64,000 nt of DNA from Myripristis murdjan (lineage: Eukaryota > Chordata > Actinopteri > Holocentriformes > Holocentridae). A model generated the notes under the pieces. That model worked only from the letters and a program-made list of their open reading frames with translations. It had not been told where the DNA came from and did no database searches. Location of the stretch: positions 6,586,821-6,650,820 of the forward strand of contig NC_043983.1 of assembly GCF_902150065.1 (NCBI RefSeq), in the 5' to 3' direction. Below are positions 21,843-34,004 of this stretch, piece after piece. A program made the translations under genes and the position numbers. Position 1 is the first letter of the stretch. Each line of letters begins with the position of its first letter.

Positions 21843-23210
21843 GAACCCCAGGAATTTAAGACCGTCCATTTATTCCAACATGAGCATGTTCAACATTATT
21901 TTGATTCCACTTGGAACAAAACACAGTGAAGTTTGTCTTGTCTTTAAAAGTGAATGAGGACATATTTTCCTGCGTTTGAAGCAGGTGTTCACAGGAACAC
22001 ACCCACAGTGCTGCTGCTTTGTGTTTGATTGTTTGAATCCTCATATCAGCTCCTGTCTTCTCTTCCAGACGCCTGCTGAGAGCTCCGCACCGCCTCGCCC
22101 TGCTCCTCCTTCAGCTTCCACCACCCACACCGCCAGGACCTCCTCTCCACACCTCTTTCCTTCCTCCTCTCCTCTCCCTCCTCTCCCTCCTTCTCCCTCT
22201 CCTCCTCTCTCTCCTCTCCCTTCTCTCTCTCCTTTTCTCTCTCCTCTCCCTCCTCTTCTCTCTCCTCTCCCCCCTTCTCCCTCTCCTCCTCTCTCTCCTC
22301 TCCCTTCTCTCTCCCCTTTTCTCTCTCCTCTCCCTCCTCTTCTCTCTCCTCTCCCTCCTTCTCCCTCTCCTCCTCTCTCTCCTCTCCCTCCTCTCTCTCC
22401 TTTTCTCTCTCCTCTCCCTCCTCTTCTCTCTCCTCTCCCTCCTTCTCCTTCTCCCTCTCCTCCTCTCTCTCCTCTCCCTTCTCTCTCTCCTTTTCTCTCT
22501 CCTCTCCCTCCTCTTCTCTCTCCTCTCCCTCCTTCTCCTTCTCCCTCTCCTCCTCTCTCTCCTCTCCCTTCTCTCTCTCCTTTTCTCTCTCCTCTCCCTC
22601 CTCTTCTCTCTCCTCTCCCTCCTTCTCCTTCTCCCTCTCCTCCTCTCTCTCCTCTCCCTTCTCTCTCTCCTTTTCTCTCTCCTCTCCCTCCTCTTCTCTC
22701 TCCTCTCCCTCCTTCTCCCTCTCCTCCTCTCCCTTCTCTCTCTCCTTTTCTCTCTCCTCTCCCTCCTCTTCTCTCTCCTCTCCCTCCTTCTCCCTCTCCT
22801 CCTCTCTCTCCTCTCCCTTCTCTCTCTCCTTTTCTCTCTCCTCTCCCTCCTCTTCTCTCTCCTCTCCCTCCTTCTCCCTCTCCTCCTCTCTCTCCTCTCC
22901 CTTCTCTCTCTCCTTTTCTCTCTCCTCTCCCCCCTCTTCTCTCTCCTCTCCCTCCTTCTCCCTCTCCTCCTCTCTCTCCTCTCCCTTCTCTCTCTCCTTT
23001 TCTCTCTCCTCTCCCCCCTCTTCTCTCTCCTCTCCCTCCTTCTCCCTCTCCTCCCTCTCCTTCTCCTCCCATCCTTCTCACACCATTTCATACCAGCTCC
23101 TCATCTTCATCCCTCTCTAACTTGTTTTCTTCCACAGATGCAGACGGTGAGGACGTCGTTGCAGAGACCAGCACCATCGACAGGTACAACAGGATGAAGG
23201 CTCATTAAGG
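21843..23210 (+). CDS. Exon-like block 1 with Pro/Ser low-complexity frame
   Basis: After an intron-like lead ending TCTTCTCTTCCAG (to 22069), a frame beginning [17 protein letters not shown] runs without a stop to 23183. It passes through a pyrimidine minisatellite and then reads [18 protein letters not shown] before a GTACAA donor. Splicing to 23485 (acceptor CTTCTTGTAG) would continue in frame as [18 protein letters not shown] and end KRFQW-stop at 23569. This gives an RS/Lys-Arg-rich tail. A pure-pyrimidine tract cannot contain stop codons, so openness there is not evidence. What supports coding is the unique sequence at both ends and its recurrence in block 2. No identity is known. Confidence 0.35.
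22150..23065 (+). repeat. Pure-pyrimidine CT minisatellite, about 84-bp unit
   Basis: About ten tandem units of some 84-90 bases are composed solely of C and T, with internal words CTCCTTTTCTCTC and CCTCCTTCTCCCT. Units differ by whole small blocks, as expected from slippage or unequal exchange. The 0.9 kb homopyrimidine-homopurine strand can adopt triplex (H-DNA) structures. Confidence 0.95.
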
Positions 23211-23569
23211 CTGATGCAGCTCATTTGTTACTGGTTGCCATGGGTGACCAGTGAGCTAGCTGTCTACCTGTCAGCACCCATCACTTGTACTGAGTTGATT
23301 CACTGTTTTGGGTCCTGCATCCTCTGAGTAGCTCGTTTTAAACAAATCAAAGGCATACTTGCATAAATCTGCATATAATTTTGGAGGGTATCAACATTTT
23401 GTGACAGATCCCAGTTGGAGTTGGCCTCTGTGTCGCCCATCTTTCTCCCATCTGTCTTTCTCTTTCTCCCTCTCCTTCTTGTAGACCAGAGGAAGTGGGC
23501 AGGAAGCGCTCCCGCAGCTCCAGCAGCTCCAGTGGGAACCGGAAACGCCAAAAGCGCTTCCAGTGGTAG
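23138..23569 (+). CDS. Candidate 3' exons of block 1
   Basis: Two pieces, 23138-23183 (or the end of the longer exon) and 23485-23569, join in frame across GT-AG sites. They encode an acidic segment followed by [13 protein letters not shown] and [10 protein letters not shown] with an immediate stop. The tail resembles a nuclear localisation or RS-like sequence. Alternatively the first piece begins at the acceptor CTTCCACAG and the whole CT tract is intronic; however the tract contains no GT donor, which favours one long exon. Confidence 0.35.
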
Positions 23570-23619
23570 GAAAAGCCTAATCTTAAATCAGCATGGCCCT
23601 CAGAGTTAAGATATTCATC

Positions 23620-24210
23620 CATATGAAGCCCCAGGAATTTGAGGCTTGACTCTCTTAATAACCTGGGCATTTATTTGTAAATGATACCCTCGGATTACGG
23701 TCCCTGATCCCTGATCCCTAGACATATTTTCTTGCGTTTGAAGCAGGTGTTCACTGGAACACACCCACAGTGCTGCTGCTTTGTGTTTGATTGTTTGAAT
23801 CCTCATGTCAGCTCCTGTCTTCTCTTCCAGACTCCTGCTGAGAGCTCCACACCGGCTCGCCCTGCTCCTCCTTCAGCTTCCACCACCCACACCGCCAGGA
23901 CCTCCTCTTCACACCTCTCTTCCTCCTCCTCTCTTTACCTTTCCTCTCTCTTTTGCTCCCACACCGGGGGGACAAGAGAGAAGAAACAACCACCTCCTCC
24001 TCTTCCTCCTCCTCCTTCTCTCTTTACCTTTCTCCTCTCTTTACCTTTCCTCTCTCTTTTGCTCCCACATGGGGGTACAAGAGAGAAGAAACAACCATTT
24101 CTTCCTCCTCTTCCTCTCCCTCAACAACAACAACCATCATCCACCCCCCTCTTTCCTACCATCTCCTCCGCCTCATCCTTCCTCTCCTCTCCTATACCAT
24201 CACCCCTCCA

Positions 24211-24281
<71 letters not shown>

Positions 24282-24406
24282 CACACACACACACCCATCT
24301 GCTCCTCATCCACCAACTATTCTCTGTTTCCTCCACAGATCCACACAGTGACGACTTGTTTTGGTTCCAGCAGTTCCCGAGACGAAGGCCCTTGGACCGC
24401 CGATAA
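23620..24406 (+). CDS. Exon-like block 2, tandem copy of block 1
   Basis: The lead-in GCGTTTGAAGCAGGTGTTCA and the frame [20 protein letters not shown] repeat block 1 almost exactly. After that the low-complexity part differs: two copies of a GGTREKKQP-containing stretch, then a long CA tract read as TH repeats, then SVSSTDPHSDDLFWFQQFPR and a stop at 24404-24406. The two blocks share their ends but not the repeat between, so the middle evolves quickly. It could be one duplicated exon of an unknown gene, or a decayed pair. Confidence 0.35.
24214..24293 (+). repeat. (CA)n microsatellite
   Basis: About 40 CA units with a single GC interruption, inside exon-like block 2. Confidence 0.95.
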
Positions 24407-26310
24407 GAATAACAAGTAATAACAGACTAATGACCTCCACTGCCTTTTCTAGAGCTACACTGGAGAGCTGAGCAGATGAAATCTGGTGTTGACATGGACA
24501 CCATGTGTGGTGGGGTCGAGGCTCCTCTGTTGGGTCAATAGCTGCTGGGCTGTTTACATCAAAGAGAGCCACCATCACTGTCAGCAGGCGCTAAAATGAC
24601 ATATTTTGACATTTAATGTCGTATTGATTTCTCACAGGATGCTGATGAGTTCCTGATGCTCTTCTGGGCTTCATTTGTTCCACTGCCAAGTTGGAGTTCA
24701 GACTCCAGTGTGTCCACACCGACTCCAGGTAACTTCACATGAAAACCTCTTTCACTACACATATTCATGCTGTTTTATCAGAGTAATTAAACACATTAAA
24801 ACCTCAAGTATATTGCTTATCATTGATTATTACAGAAGTGGTCAGTGATCTGTTCCCTTAAATTCATGAGGTCAAAGTTTCTTGCTTGGTGGTGTTGACT
24901 GGTTTCTTCCTCAGACATCAGAGCTGCAGTTCACCTGCTGCCAGTGTGTCGTCTGCCAGGCGACTGTGGGCAGGAGTTTCCTCGCTCTGCCCGGGTCAGT
25001 CTGCCCACAGCCCCCGTGATGCTGCACATTCTCTCTGTGTCTCCAAGTTCAGGGTTCGCTCATGTAGTTTTCTCCACCTTTCAGCAGAGAGCGGCTGTTT
25101 GACATGAAGTGCTTCTGTTAGGACGGGCAGCAGACGAGGAGAGGATGATGCTGTGTCTGATCTCCGTCTTTGATCAGCAGGACGACACACTGAGGTAAAC
25201 CTTCCCACCGTCTGGCACAACTGGAGGGTACGGACGAGGATTAGAGCCACACAAAAATAAAAAATTGTCTCTTTACTATTTTGACTTTAATCGCACAAAT
25301 TGATTTCATTCTGAATTCTTACTTTTCAGACTTTGAGAAAAAAGTAAGAATTCTGACTTTTTTTTTCCACATTTCTGTGACTAATCTCAGAACTCAATCC
25401 TTTATTTTTGTGTGGCCCTAATCCTCTACTGTTAAGATCCAGTCGGAGAGCCATTGTTAAAAATCTGAATGGTAATCCAGGATGTTTGATTCAGACTACA
25501 CAAAGCAAAGGGAAAAAATCTGTTTTATTTAAATGAGAAATTACGTGGTTATATAATTATTTTCAAGGAAAGCAATACCTCTAGCAAGCAAGATTTGTAG
25601 CTCTACAGTGCAGGTTTGTGTTAACAGTTCAGTGTATGGTCAAAAAAAGTAGATTTATTTTGTATATACTGACTTTTTAGAGTTTTAAATGTAAGTTGTT
25701 GTTTTGTTATTGTTGTTGTTTTTCTTCTTTGGTTTGGTTTACTTTGGTACACTTCTGTTTATGTTAAGCTGCCTGTTGTATTTTTTTTTTTTTAACTGAT
25801 TTTTGGGATGATTGTTAATTTTTTTTAAATGATTCTTGGACCTTAATTAGTTTTGCTATACCCACATAATGTGACACATTTTTGGACAAATAAAAACCTA
25901 TTTTTTGCAGAAACTCCCGTTTACTTGTCTCTTGGCTCAGTCACTAGTTGTGTTTAGTCCATCTTCAACTTACAAGACACAGTGCTGTCATGAGACACGC
26001 TCAGGTCATGTAGATGTTGTGATGGTGAACCGTTACATCTTTCAAAGTAAAATGCTGCCTTAACCAGCTAAATTCAGGATTGGAGTTGTCTGGAGTGCTG
26101 ACAGCTTACTGGCTTTATTTGTTTATTTGAAAGAAAAGTTGTTGTTGTTTTTAAATTGTTATTATCAAGACAATATACACAAGACAGAGAACACGGACTG
26201 CAAAACCAAGAGCAGAAAAAACATGAGAAAATAACGCTGTGTTTTAAGCCACTTACAGTTTCAACATTAAAATAGTAAATAACTTGACAATGACTTTGAC
26301 AACCTCCTTG

Positions 26311-26349
<39 letters not shown>

Positions 26350-27769
26350 TTTAAATCCTTTAATAAAGTAATAAGTCAAAGCAACAACAAAAGGAGGAAT
26401 TGGATGTCTATTGTTTTTCCAGCAGCATGTATGAATGTGATTATTCAAAATGATGATCAAATAAATATATTAAAAACATTGTTCAGTTGAAACAAATGTT
26501 TAGTTGTTTGATATAGTTGAATTTTTATGATTTTATTCTTGGTTTTGGGGAATATTTTTTGAATGCCATTCAATCCTCACACAAGGTGAGCAGCAGATCA
26601 GTGAAACTGTCTCATGGCATGTCTGAGACATTTGAAATCTGTCGTGGAATAACACAAGAATGTCTCCCCCTTTTACATTTGATAGTTACTCAAACTATGG
26701 CAGCACAGTTTGGTGACATTTCAGTCTGTGTCTGACGTACAGATGTGTGTGAGTGCATGTGTGTGTGCACGTGCACATGCATTATGTGATTCCTAGCTAT
26801 TCTCAGTGAGAGTTTTCAGTAAAATGTTTGGGATCCAGGTGGTTTTCCAAGAATTACCAATCCCTGTTCCATAAAATGTCCAAATTGAATTGTCAGACAT
26901 GTTGCAAACCTTGTATTTCAAGTTCAGAAAGACGTGATATACTGACAATTATGTGAAGTAAACTGTGGTGCATTAGAGCTGGCTGCTTGGAGACAAACCA
27001 GCATAACAAAACCATCTGATCACCACAAGTTTTATCAAAGAACTGCATACAAGAAAACATTCATGTAGACGTATGAGACACTGTCCTAATAAATGTGTTG
27101 AAGGAGAAGCTCAAGTTGGAAGCAAATGGACCCACATGCTCTTAACACCAGTTCAAGATGTTGAGATGACGTCCATCTTTGAGAGCTGCTGTACAATCTA
27201 ATGAAGCCTTAGTAGAGGAGAAATGGCTGTATGTTAAGACTGTATATATGAGCAGCTGCTGGTTATGATGAGGAAAGCAGCTCATACACAATTACATCAT
27301 CGGCTGTGAACTTGAGGCACTGTTTGGCCAAAGTGCAAGCTTTACAGAAAACAGTGCTGTCACTGCAGATCACTGTGATGACGCGTCTGTGAAGAACTGG
27401 GTGAACAGAGGAGTCCAGTTCAGCTGTGGCACTGGAACCAAACACGGCCTCACCCTTTACACAAGATATAACGACTACAAATGTACATGCTGAGCACATG
27501 ATGAACCCAACAGGAAATGCTTTCCAACTCTCACCAGGTGACTCTGAGGCAGGTAGTAGCTGACTACTCAACAGAAAAAGGGCAGGTGAACTTTAAAAAG
27601 TGTAGTTTCAGTCTTACACATCGAGACATCTTACAGAGCTAAACCCAGATATTGTGCTAGGCTTTCCTCAGTTTGAGTGGAAGCTCACAGACGACTGAAA
27701 GAAGTGAGATTCAGTGTGAAAGGCTGAAGAATGTTCCAGTGTTTTCAGCAGCTGAAATGATCACTGCTA
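24407..27769. other. Region downstream of the exon-like blocks
   Basis: A possible further exon lies at 24638-24728 (acceptor TTTCTCACAG, donor GTAACTTCAC), open as DADEFLMLFWASFVPLPSWS and onward. An AATAAA at 25888-25893 could end a plus-strand transcript. A (TC)n tract occupies 26314-26345. The remainder, including 26480-27769, is AT-rich with no recognisable gene or RNA. Confidence 0.35.
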
Positions 27770-28035
27770 TGTGGACCTGCTCATGGAAAAGAGAAATGTC
27801 AAATTCCAAAAGAAAGCATTTCAAACTGGCTCCCATGAGGACCGCCCCAGGAAAGGAAGACCAAGAGTCACCTCTGCTGCTGAGGATAAGTTCCTCCGAG
27901 TCACCGGCCTCAGAAATCGCAAGTTAACAGCACCTCAGATTAGAGCCCAGATAAATGCCACACAGAGTTCTAGTGGCAGACACATCTCTACATCAACTGT
28001 GCAGAGGAGACTGTGCCAAGGTTTCAAGTTTTGTG
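27770..28035 (+). mobile_element. Tc1-like transposase fragment (HTH region)
   Basis: The frame reads HEDRPRKGRPRVTSAAEDKF followed by LTAPQIRAQINATQ and ISTSTVQRRLC, the bipartite helix-turn-helix DNA-binding domain of fish Tc1-family transposases. The catalytic DDE part is absent. The reading becomes unrelated after about 28025. No inverted repeat was located. Confidence 0.85.
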
Positions 28036-28610
28036 AAAGCACGCCGTGCCTGCTCTCCAGGCTGTAATGACAGAAGACACTGGCGGAGCAGTTGACGCAA
28101 AGCGTAGTGGGACAGTTGATGCATTGCGAATGGCTAGAACCAGAGGGGTGCACGAGACGATTTTGGGGCACAATGAGTGACATAATAGGCTATGAAGGCT
28201 TCCAAAGCTATCTCACAAAGATATCTTTCTAATGCTATTAGTTATTTGCCAAATTTTAATCTTAACCACAGTCAAGACAAATTATTTTGTAACATTCTCT
28301 TGTCAAAATACTCTGGTTCCAAGTATTTGCAATGACATAACAATAGTACACCACACCTATGTCTTTTTTAATGATAGCACACTGTACAACATTACATGTC
28401 TTTAATGACTGACAATCAAACTGTATACAAACACTGATACAGTTAGCCTATATACAATGCACATGTTAATAAACCAGAACTATAATCAAACTATATACAA
28501 TACAATGAAAGCCTACTATTTACAGTTATACAATGTACATGTTGATAAACCATTTGATGGTCCCTCGTGATGATTTCACCTGTAGCCTACATGACTGATG
28601 ACCATTTTCT
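28036..28610. other. AT-rich stretch before the pogo element
   Basis: Contains several near copies of an ACTATATACAAT-type word (28380-28520) that recur in the intron-like gaps of the neighbouring pogo element. It is therefore probably part of that element's 5' region. No gene is seen. Confidence 0.4.
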
Positions 28611-31275
28611 TTGACCAACGGCATGCCAAGAGTTAGGGAGAGGAAAACCAGCAGAGGTCAGGTTAACCCAGAGACCTTCAGGGAGGCAGCCACATTGGTG
28701 TTGGAGGGCCATCTCTCCATACGAGCCAGCGCGAGCCAGCATGGCTCTTTCTGCACTCTAGGCCGCTATATAGCCAGAATAAAACGCAGGCAAGAGTCAG
28801 GAGAGGAGGTCAGGCTGCCAGGCTACAAGCCCCACATCAGGGTTTTTAAGGATGAGGAGGAGAAAAGCCTGGAGGAGTATCTGTTGAGGGCAGCAGATAG
28901 CTATTATGGGCTGAGCCTCATTGCTTCAATAAATAGCACCAAGACACAAACAACTGTCAAAACTATAAACAACTCAATATTCACACTATATACATTTTTT
29001 TCAGGTCCGGAGGTTTGCCTATCAGCTGGCCATCCGCTTCCAGTGCCCGTTCCCGGAAGTATGGGCCAAAACTGAAATGGCTGGGAAGGACTGGTTTACC
29101 TCCTTCATGGAGCGGCACGCGGCGCTTGCCATCCGCCGGCCACAGGCAACAAGCCTATCACGGTCAACCTCCTTCAACCGGAAAAATGTCTCAGACTTTT
29201 TCAGGAACCTGGGCTCCATCTACTCCAGGTCCCTGCTCGAAGCTCACCAGGTGTGGAACATGGATGAGACGGGCGTCACTACAGTCCAGGTGATTAGCCT
29301 TCTTATTACGAATATAGAAGTGGGCATGCGGCAGCAACCAATTTCAGAACTATTTACAATATAATAAATATAATAAATAAATAAATATGGTAAATATAAT
29401 AAATAACATGTATACACACAAATAAATAAACACAGACTGTTAACTAACATATTTACAGAAGCCTAAAGATAATCTAATAAATTACAACTATATACAATAT
29501 AATAAATATAATACATGCAAATAAACTGTTAAAACTATATGAACATATTTACAGAAACCTGACAAGATCATTGCTGCCAAGGGGAAGAAGCAGGTCGGGG
29601 CGATGACCTCAGCAGAGAGGGGGACACTCATCACCATGGTTCTGGGTGGATGCAAGAAAAGGACTTTGTGGTCTTCCTCCGCCACTTCGTCCATCACTCC
29701 AGGGCGTCCCCCCCCCCATTGCTCTCACAAGCTTCAGCCACTGGACCGCAGCATCTATGGTCCCCTGAAGCTCTACATCAACACGACCATAGACCAGTCG
29801 CTGAAGGCACACCCAGGGAAGACTGTTGCCATCTACGACGTCCCTGGTAAGATAAAGGGCTTTATGAATAAAGTGCATTTCCTACAGCATGCACCATTTG
29901 CAGTGATTTTTAAAATGTATAGTAGCCTACTTAAGCTACACAAGGTGTTGGCCTAGACAAGATGCTAACGCTTGAGGCAGAAAATTGTGTTCTGTGTTCA
30001 ATGGTCAGTGTTCCTTTCCTGTGATGCAGGTGCAGTTGCAGCGGGAACATCATGGCTGGGTTTAAGGTTTCGGGGATATGGCCATATAACCTCGAGATCT
30101 TCAGTGACAGTGACTTCTCCCTGTCGTTTGTGACCGACCGCCCAGCACCTGTCACCGAGCCAGCAGTGTCCTCACCTGTTGGAGAGCAGGCATCATGTAT
30201 GTTATCAGTTTATCAAGTTTAACAACTTGTGGGAGCAATGTGGTACATGAAATGTCCTCAAGCAAATAACAATAGTAAAATGTATCTGTGTATCTAGCAG
30301 CACCAGCCTCACCTCCTGCCTGTGGGCCAGCACCTGCTGCACGGGTCCCCCCTGCTGCCCGTGGACCAGCACGAGCCGAGTGGATCCCTCCTCCTCCCAG
30401 TGTGGACGCACATGCTGCCTGGGTCCACCCTCCTCTATTTACAGCAGAGTGGCCTTCATCTCCTTCACTTCCTTCCCTGCCATCCACACCTCCTTCCTCA
30501 CCGCCTGCCCGTGACCAATCAAGGATCCTCATTCCTCCTGCCACAGAGCCAGCAACATGTAAGTTAAGTCTAATAACTGTCCTTGTGTGAGCTGTGTGGT
30601 GCATGCATTTCCCCTTGGGATAGTTTAAAGTATCATCTGTATCTCTACCTATCCATCTATCTAGCAGCAGTGTGGGTCTCACCTCCTCGGCAAGATCCAA
30701 CTGTCCCGAGTCCCTCAGCGTTTGAGGAGGTCAGGAATGGTCGGGAACGGGATCTCCGAGGTATCCCCAACACCAAGTCTCCTCCAGCAGCCCTCCCCAA
30801 CGCAAGGTCTCCCTTCAGCCCTGAAGTAGTGAGGCCTTTCCCTAAAGCAGAGGCAAGAAAAACACAGCCCAACGGGAGACGCCGGAGAACAACCACAATA
30901 TGGACTGACACCCCAGCCAAGAAAGCCCTGGAGGCTGAACAAGAGATGGCAATGGCAAAACGTAAAGGCCAGTGTAAAGTCCAGCTTTTTAAAGGCGCCT
31001 ATAAGGTATGTGTGTGTGTGTGTGTGTGTGTGTAGAGTACATAATGTTCCTTTGTGTGTTTACATGTGTGTAGGACTACACATAACTGTGAGACTTTGCT
31101 TACATGTGTGACAAACAAACATGGTGCCTTACTGTGTGTGTATGTGTGTGTCTGCAGGGAGACCATGCCATCCCGGGGCCATCGGCTGTAAAGCCACCTG
31201 CAGAGAAGGCGCCCAAGAAAGTGCCTGTGAAAAAGACAGCCAAGTCACAGAAGAATGAGGTGATTACACATGCAT
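28611..31275 (+). mobile_element. Intron-bearing pogo/jerky-like transposon, decayed
   Basis: Segments in order: a psq-type HTH (REAATLVLEGHLSIRASASQ, 28660-28900), a CENP-B/Tc5-type HTH (EMAGKDWFTSFMERHAAL, from 29005), the first DDE block (VWNMDETGVTTVQ, 29251-29290), KPDKIIAAKGKKQVGAMTSA (29559-29640), a truncated join to HKLQPLDRSIYGPLKLY (29715-29780), and the tail GIWPYNLEIFSDSDF (30067-30112) with Pro-rich and basic C-terminal pieces to 31260. Gaps between segments have usable splice sites (for example GTGATT to ATTTACAG at 29291-29556, and GTAAGATA to GATGCAG). The middle of the catalytic domain, including the second Asp, is deleted, so it cannot transpose. It may be a transposon with introns or a degraded domesticated gene. 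Confidence 0.8.
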
Positions 31276-32477
31276 AGGCCATCATATGCTTACAGTACCT
31301 GTGTGTCTCTGTGAGTGTTTACAAATTAAATTATGTACACCTGACCCCGAGTCCAAAGAGTACATTTGTTTTAATTGCGAATAATTGATCTTCTCTTCTC
31401 TTGTCTTCTCTACATGTTTCATCTTGCAAAAATTCTCAAGGAGTGGCCTAGCCTAAAAATTGCATTTATGAATTAATTACATTGTGAATAAACACTGAAG
31501 ATTTAACTGTTACACAAAGGTTTGTCTGTTTCTCACACAGGTGTTGCATGTTACAAAATGAACTGCATCAGTCTACTCACCATGCTCATTGAGAAGCCTA
31601 GCCTAGAGGCATGGGGTTTCATAGGCTAATTACTTTCATTTCAACATGTGCTCTCCAAATGCGACATGCTTAGACCTGTTGCATGAGAGGAACCAAACGT
31701 TGTTTTGACTTTTTCAGGCTAGCCTACATGACGGTTGCCTAGCTGTCTTTGCCTGTACTGGCCAAAGAGCTCGCGTAGCGTCAAACTCTGATGGATTTAA
31801 TTAGGTTATGAAACCTATCTCTGGTTGAGTTCCTGTGAGAAAAACAGCTCATGGGCTGTTATATTATGAAAATGAGTCAAGGAAATTATGACTAGTGTAT
31901 TCTAAATGCATTTTTCTGTTGATTAAGGCCATATTGCCAAACAGGCAACATTGCTGTGGTTCTTTTTAACGGATTCTGAACGTATAGCGTGTAATGCTTT
32001 GGTACAAATATGGAATAAGGTCTAGAAATACAAGTGTTTAAAGTCTAAAGAGAATAACAAGCCCAAAAACCTGAAATATGGCACACTTTGTGCGATGCAT
32101 CAAACGTCCCTCTTGTGTGTGTCATTTGTCCCGACGGGAAGGACGAATGATGGATTGGCACTCGGTCTCTTCTCAGCCTGTTTGTGTTAGACTCAAGTAT
32201 CGTTCAACGGAAAATCCAGTTGTTATTTGTAAAGGACATGTGTAAGTTGGGAACTCTGTCTCAATTATTTTCGGAGGAAATGGGATCAGACTGAAAACTG
32301 CGTCGTCCGCCCCGGCGCTCCCCTACAACAGATAGCATTAAAATACATACCGCATAGGCTAAATATATTTTTCCTATTGAACATTTTCCTCCATTCTGTA
32401 TGTTGACACAACCTGTCCGTAGGCCTGATGATGTAACACAAGCATTTCTCCATTTGTCTGTCTATCTTTCTATGTAT
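31276..32477. other. Unassigned DNA between pogo and piggyBac remnants
   Basis: No exon or inverted repeat stands out. By position it may be the 5' part of the piggyBac relic, too decayed to read. Confidence 0.35.
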
Positions 32478-33535
32478 CTAGGTATGGACTAAAGATGTGG
32501 CTGTTGTGTGACTCAGTCACTTCCTATGCGTGGCAGATCCAGCCATATTTGGGGAAGACAGGAGACAAGCCAGAGAGGGCCCAAGGCCAGCGGGTGGTGC
32601 TGGACCTTGTAGAGAAGTTGTCCAAAAGTCACAGTGTGACCTGTGATAAGCCCTCCTCCAGCGGGGTATCACTCTCCTTGGCACCATGAGGAGAAATAAA
32701 CTGTGAGGAGAAATAAACCCTGAAGCAGCTCCGCCTGAGGAACATCCACTCCTCCTTCTTTGGCTTCACGTGGCAAAGAGGAACAAGCTGGTGATATTGC
32801 TCAGCACTCGACACCGGCAGGCAGCAGTAGCAGAAGAACCTCCCCACAAACCCCAGATGATCCTGGAGTTGACACCATGGATCAGGTATGTGCAGACTTT
32901 AATTACTCAGGAGGCTGTTTCTTGCATTCATATTGTGATAGGATTTTGATGTATTGAAAAAGGAAAGAGTAGGTATTTATTGTATTCCTTTTGTTTTCTT
33001 CTTCCTCTGTCCCCTCAGCTGATTGGATCATGTAGCTGCCGCTGCAGGTCCAGCCGTTGGCCCAAGACCATATTTTATAACATCTTGGACATATCAGCAC
33101 TGAATGCATATGTCCTGTGGGAGGAGGTGAAGCCTACTTATAAAAATGGTGTGGCCTACAAGCGCAGGATCTTCTTGCAAGAGCTCGGGATGGCTCTGGT
33201 TTCACCCCACCTGTCCCGAAGGCAAAGGCTCCCACGGGACCCGGGCTCGGCTGAGGTGGTGGTTGCCCTTCACAGGGCCAGCCAAGGAACCAGCCAGCCA
33301 ACAGCGTCCAGGAGGCTGGGAACTAGGCAGCCAGGTAGCCTCCAACATGGCCGGCCACCTGCCACCAGCTACTGGCCAACCCAGGGAGAGGAAGAGGAGG
33401 CAGCCCGGTCGGCGATTGTGTGCTCTGTGCACCGGTGCAAAGAGGGGACAGCTGGACACAGTTCTGCTTCAGATGCAAATGCTTCGCTTGCAGGGAGCAT
33501 AGAGTGTTTTACTGCAAGCCCTGCAGTGAGTGATT
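32478..33535 (+). mobile_element. piggyBac transposase remnant (C-terminal half)
   Basis: The pieces read MWLLCDSVTSYAWQIQPYLG and RVVLDLVEKLSKSHSVTCDK (32490-32650), then KRNKLVILLSTRHRQ (32775-32820), RWPKTIFYNILDISALNAYV (33055-33115) and finally a Cys-rich ribbon FCFRCKCFACREHRVFYC (33465-33520). These match, in order, the catalytic core and C-terminal zinc ribbon of PGBD-type transposases. Frames shift between pieces and an intron-like gap (from about 32887 to 33018) is present. The N-terminal half is not recognised. It is inactive. Confidence 0.8.
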
Positions 33536-33763
33536 TTTTTCAACAGTTTATAACTGTTTCAGTGATTTCCATTGTTCTCAATAAAATTATTGAATTGAAT
33601 AGGGGACTTAATGAGTCTTTTCTTTAATCTCACACTTTACAAAAAGTAAAACTGCATATGAACTAATATTCTGCATAAACATTGACTGACTTCAGGCAGA
33701 TATAAGTATTTAAAAAATATCCCTCCAGCCTCTTGTAAACTGAAATTATTTCACTTTTGGGCT

Positions 33764-33953
33764 GTATTTCACATCTCATATCTCTTTTTCTTAGGTTAGC
33801 CCTTATTGTATATTTTTAGTTTTTAGCCTTTATAGTCTTTATTGTATATATTTAGCTTTTATTCTATTTTTTTTTTTTTTTTTACTTTATTATATATTTC
33901 TACTGTTGCTGCTGGAACACCAGAATTTCCCTGGTTGGGATCAATAAAGTATA

Positions 33954-34004
<51 letters not shown>

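Noticed and set aside
22150-23065. Regular repeat array considered as CRISPR
   Set aside because: Units are head-to-tail low-complexity sequence without spacers, and the genome is vertebrate.
22041-23091. Long open frames on the minus strand opposite the CT minisatellite (Arg/Glu/Gly-rich)
   Set aside because: A pure-purine strand cannot contain stop codons, so openness is compositional. No start, splice site or conserved motif supports them.
27240-27571. Minus-strand 102-codon frame
   Set aside because: No recognisable motif, no splice sites and no support from neighbouring sequence.
30152-30920. Minus-strand frames within the pogo tail
   Set aside because: They are the complement of Pro-rich plus-strand codons belonging to the transposase C-terminus.
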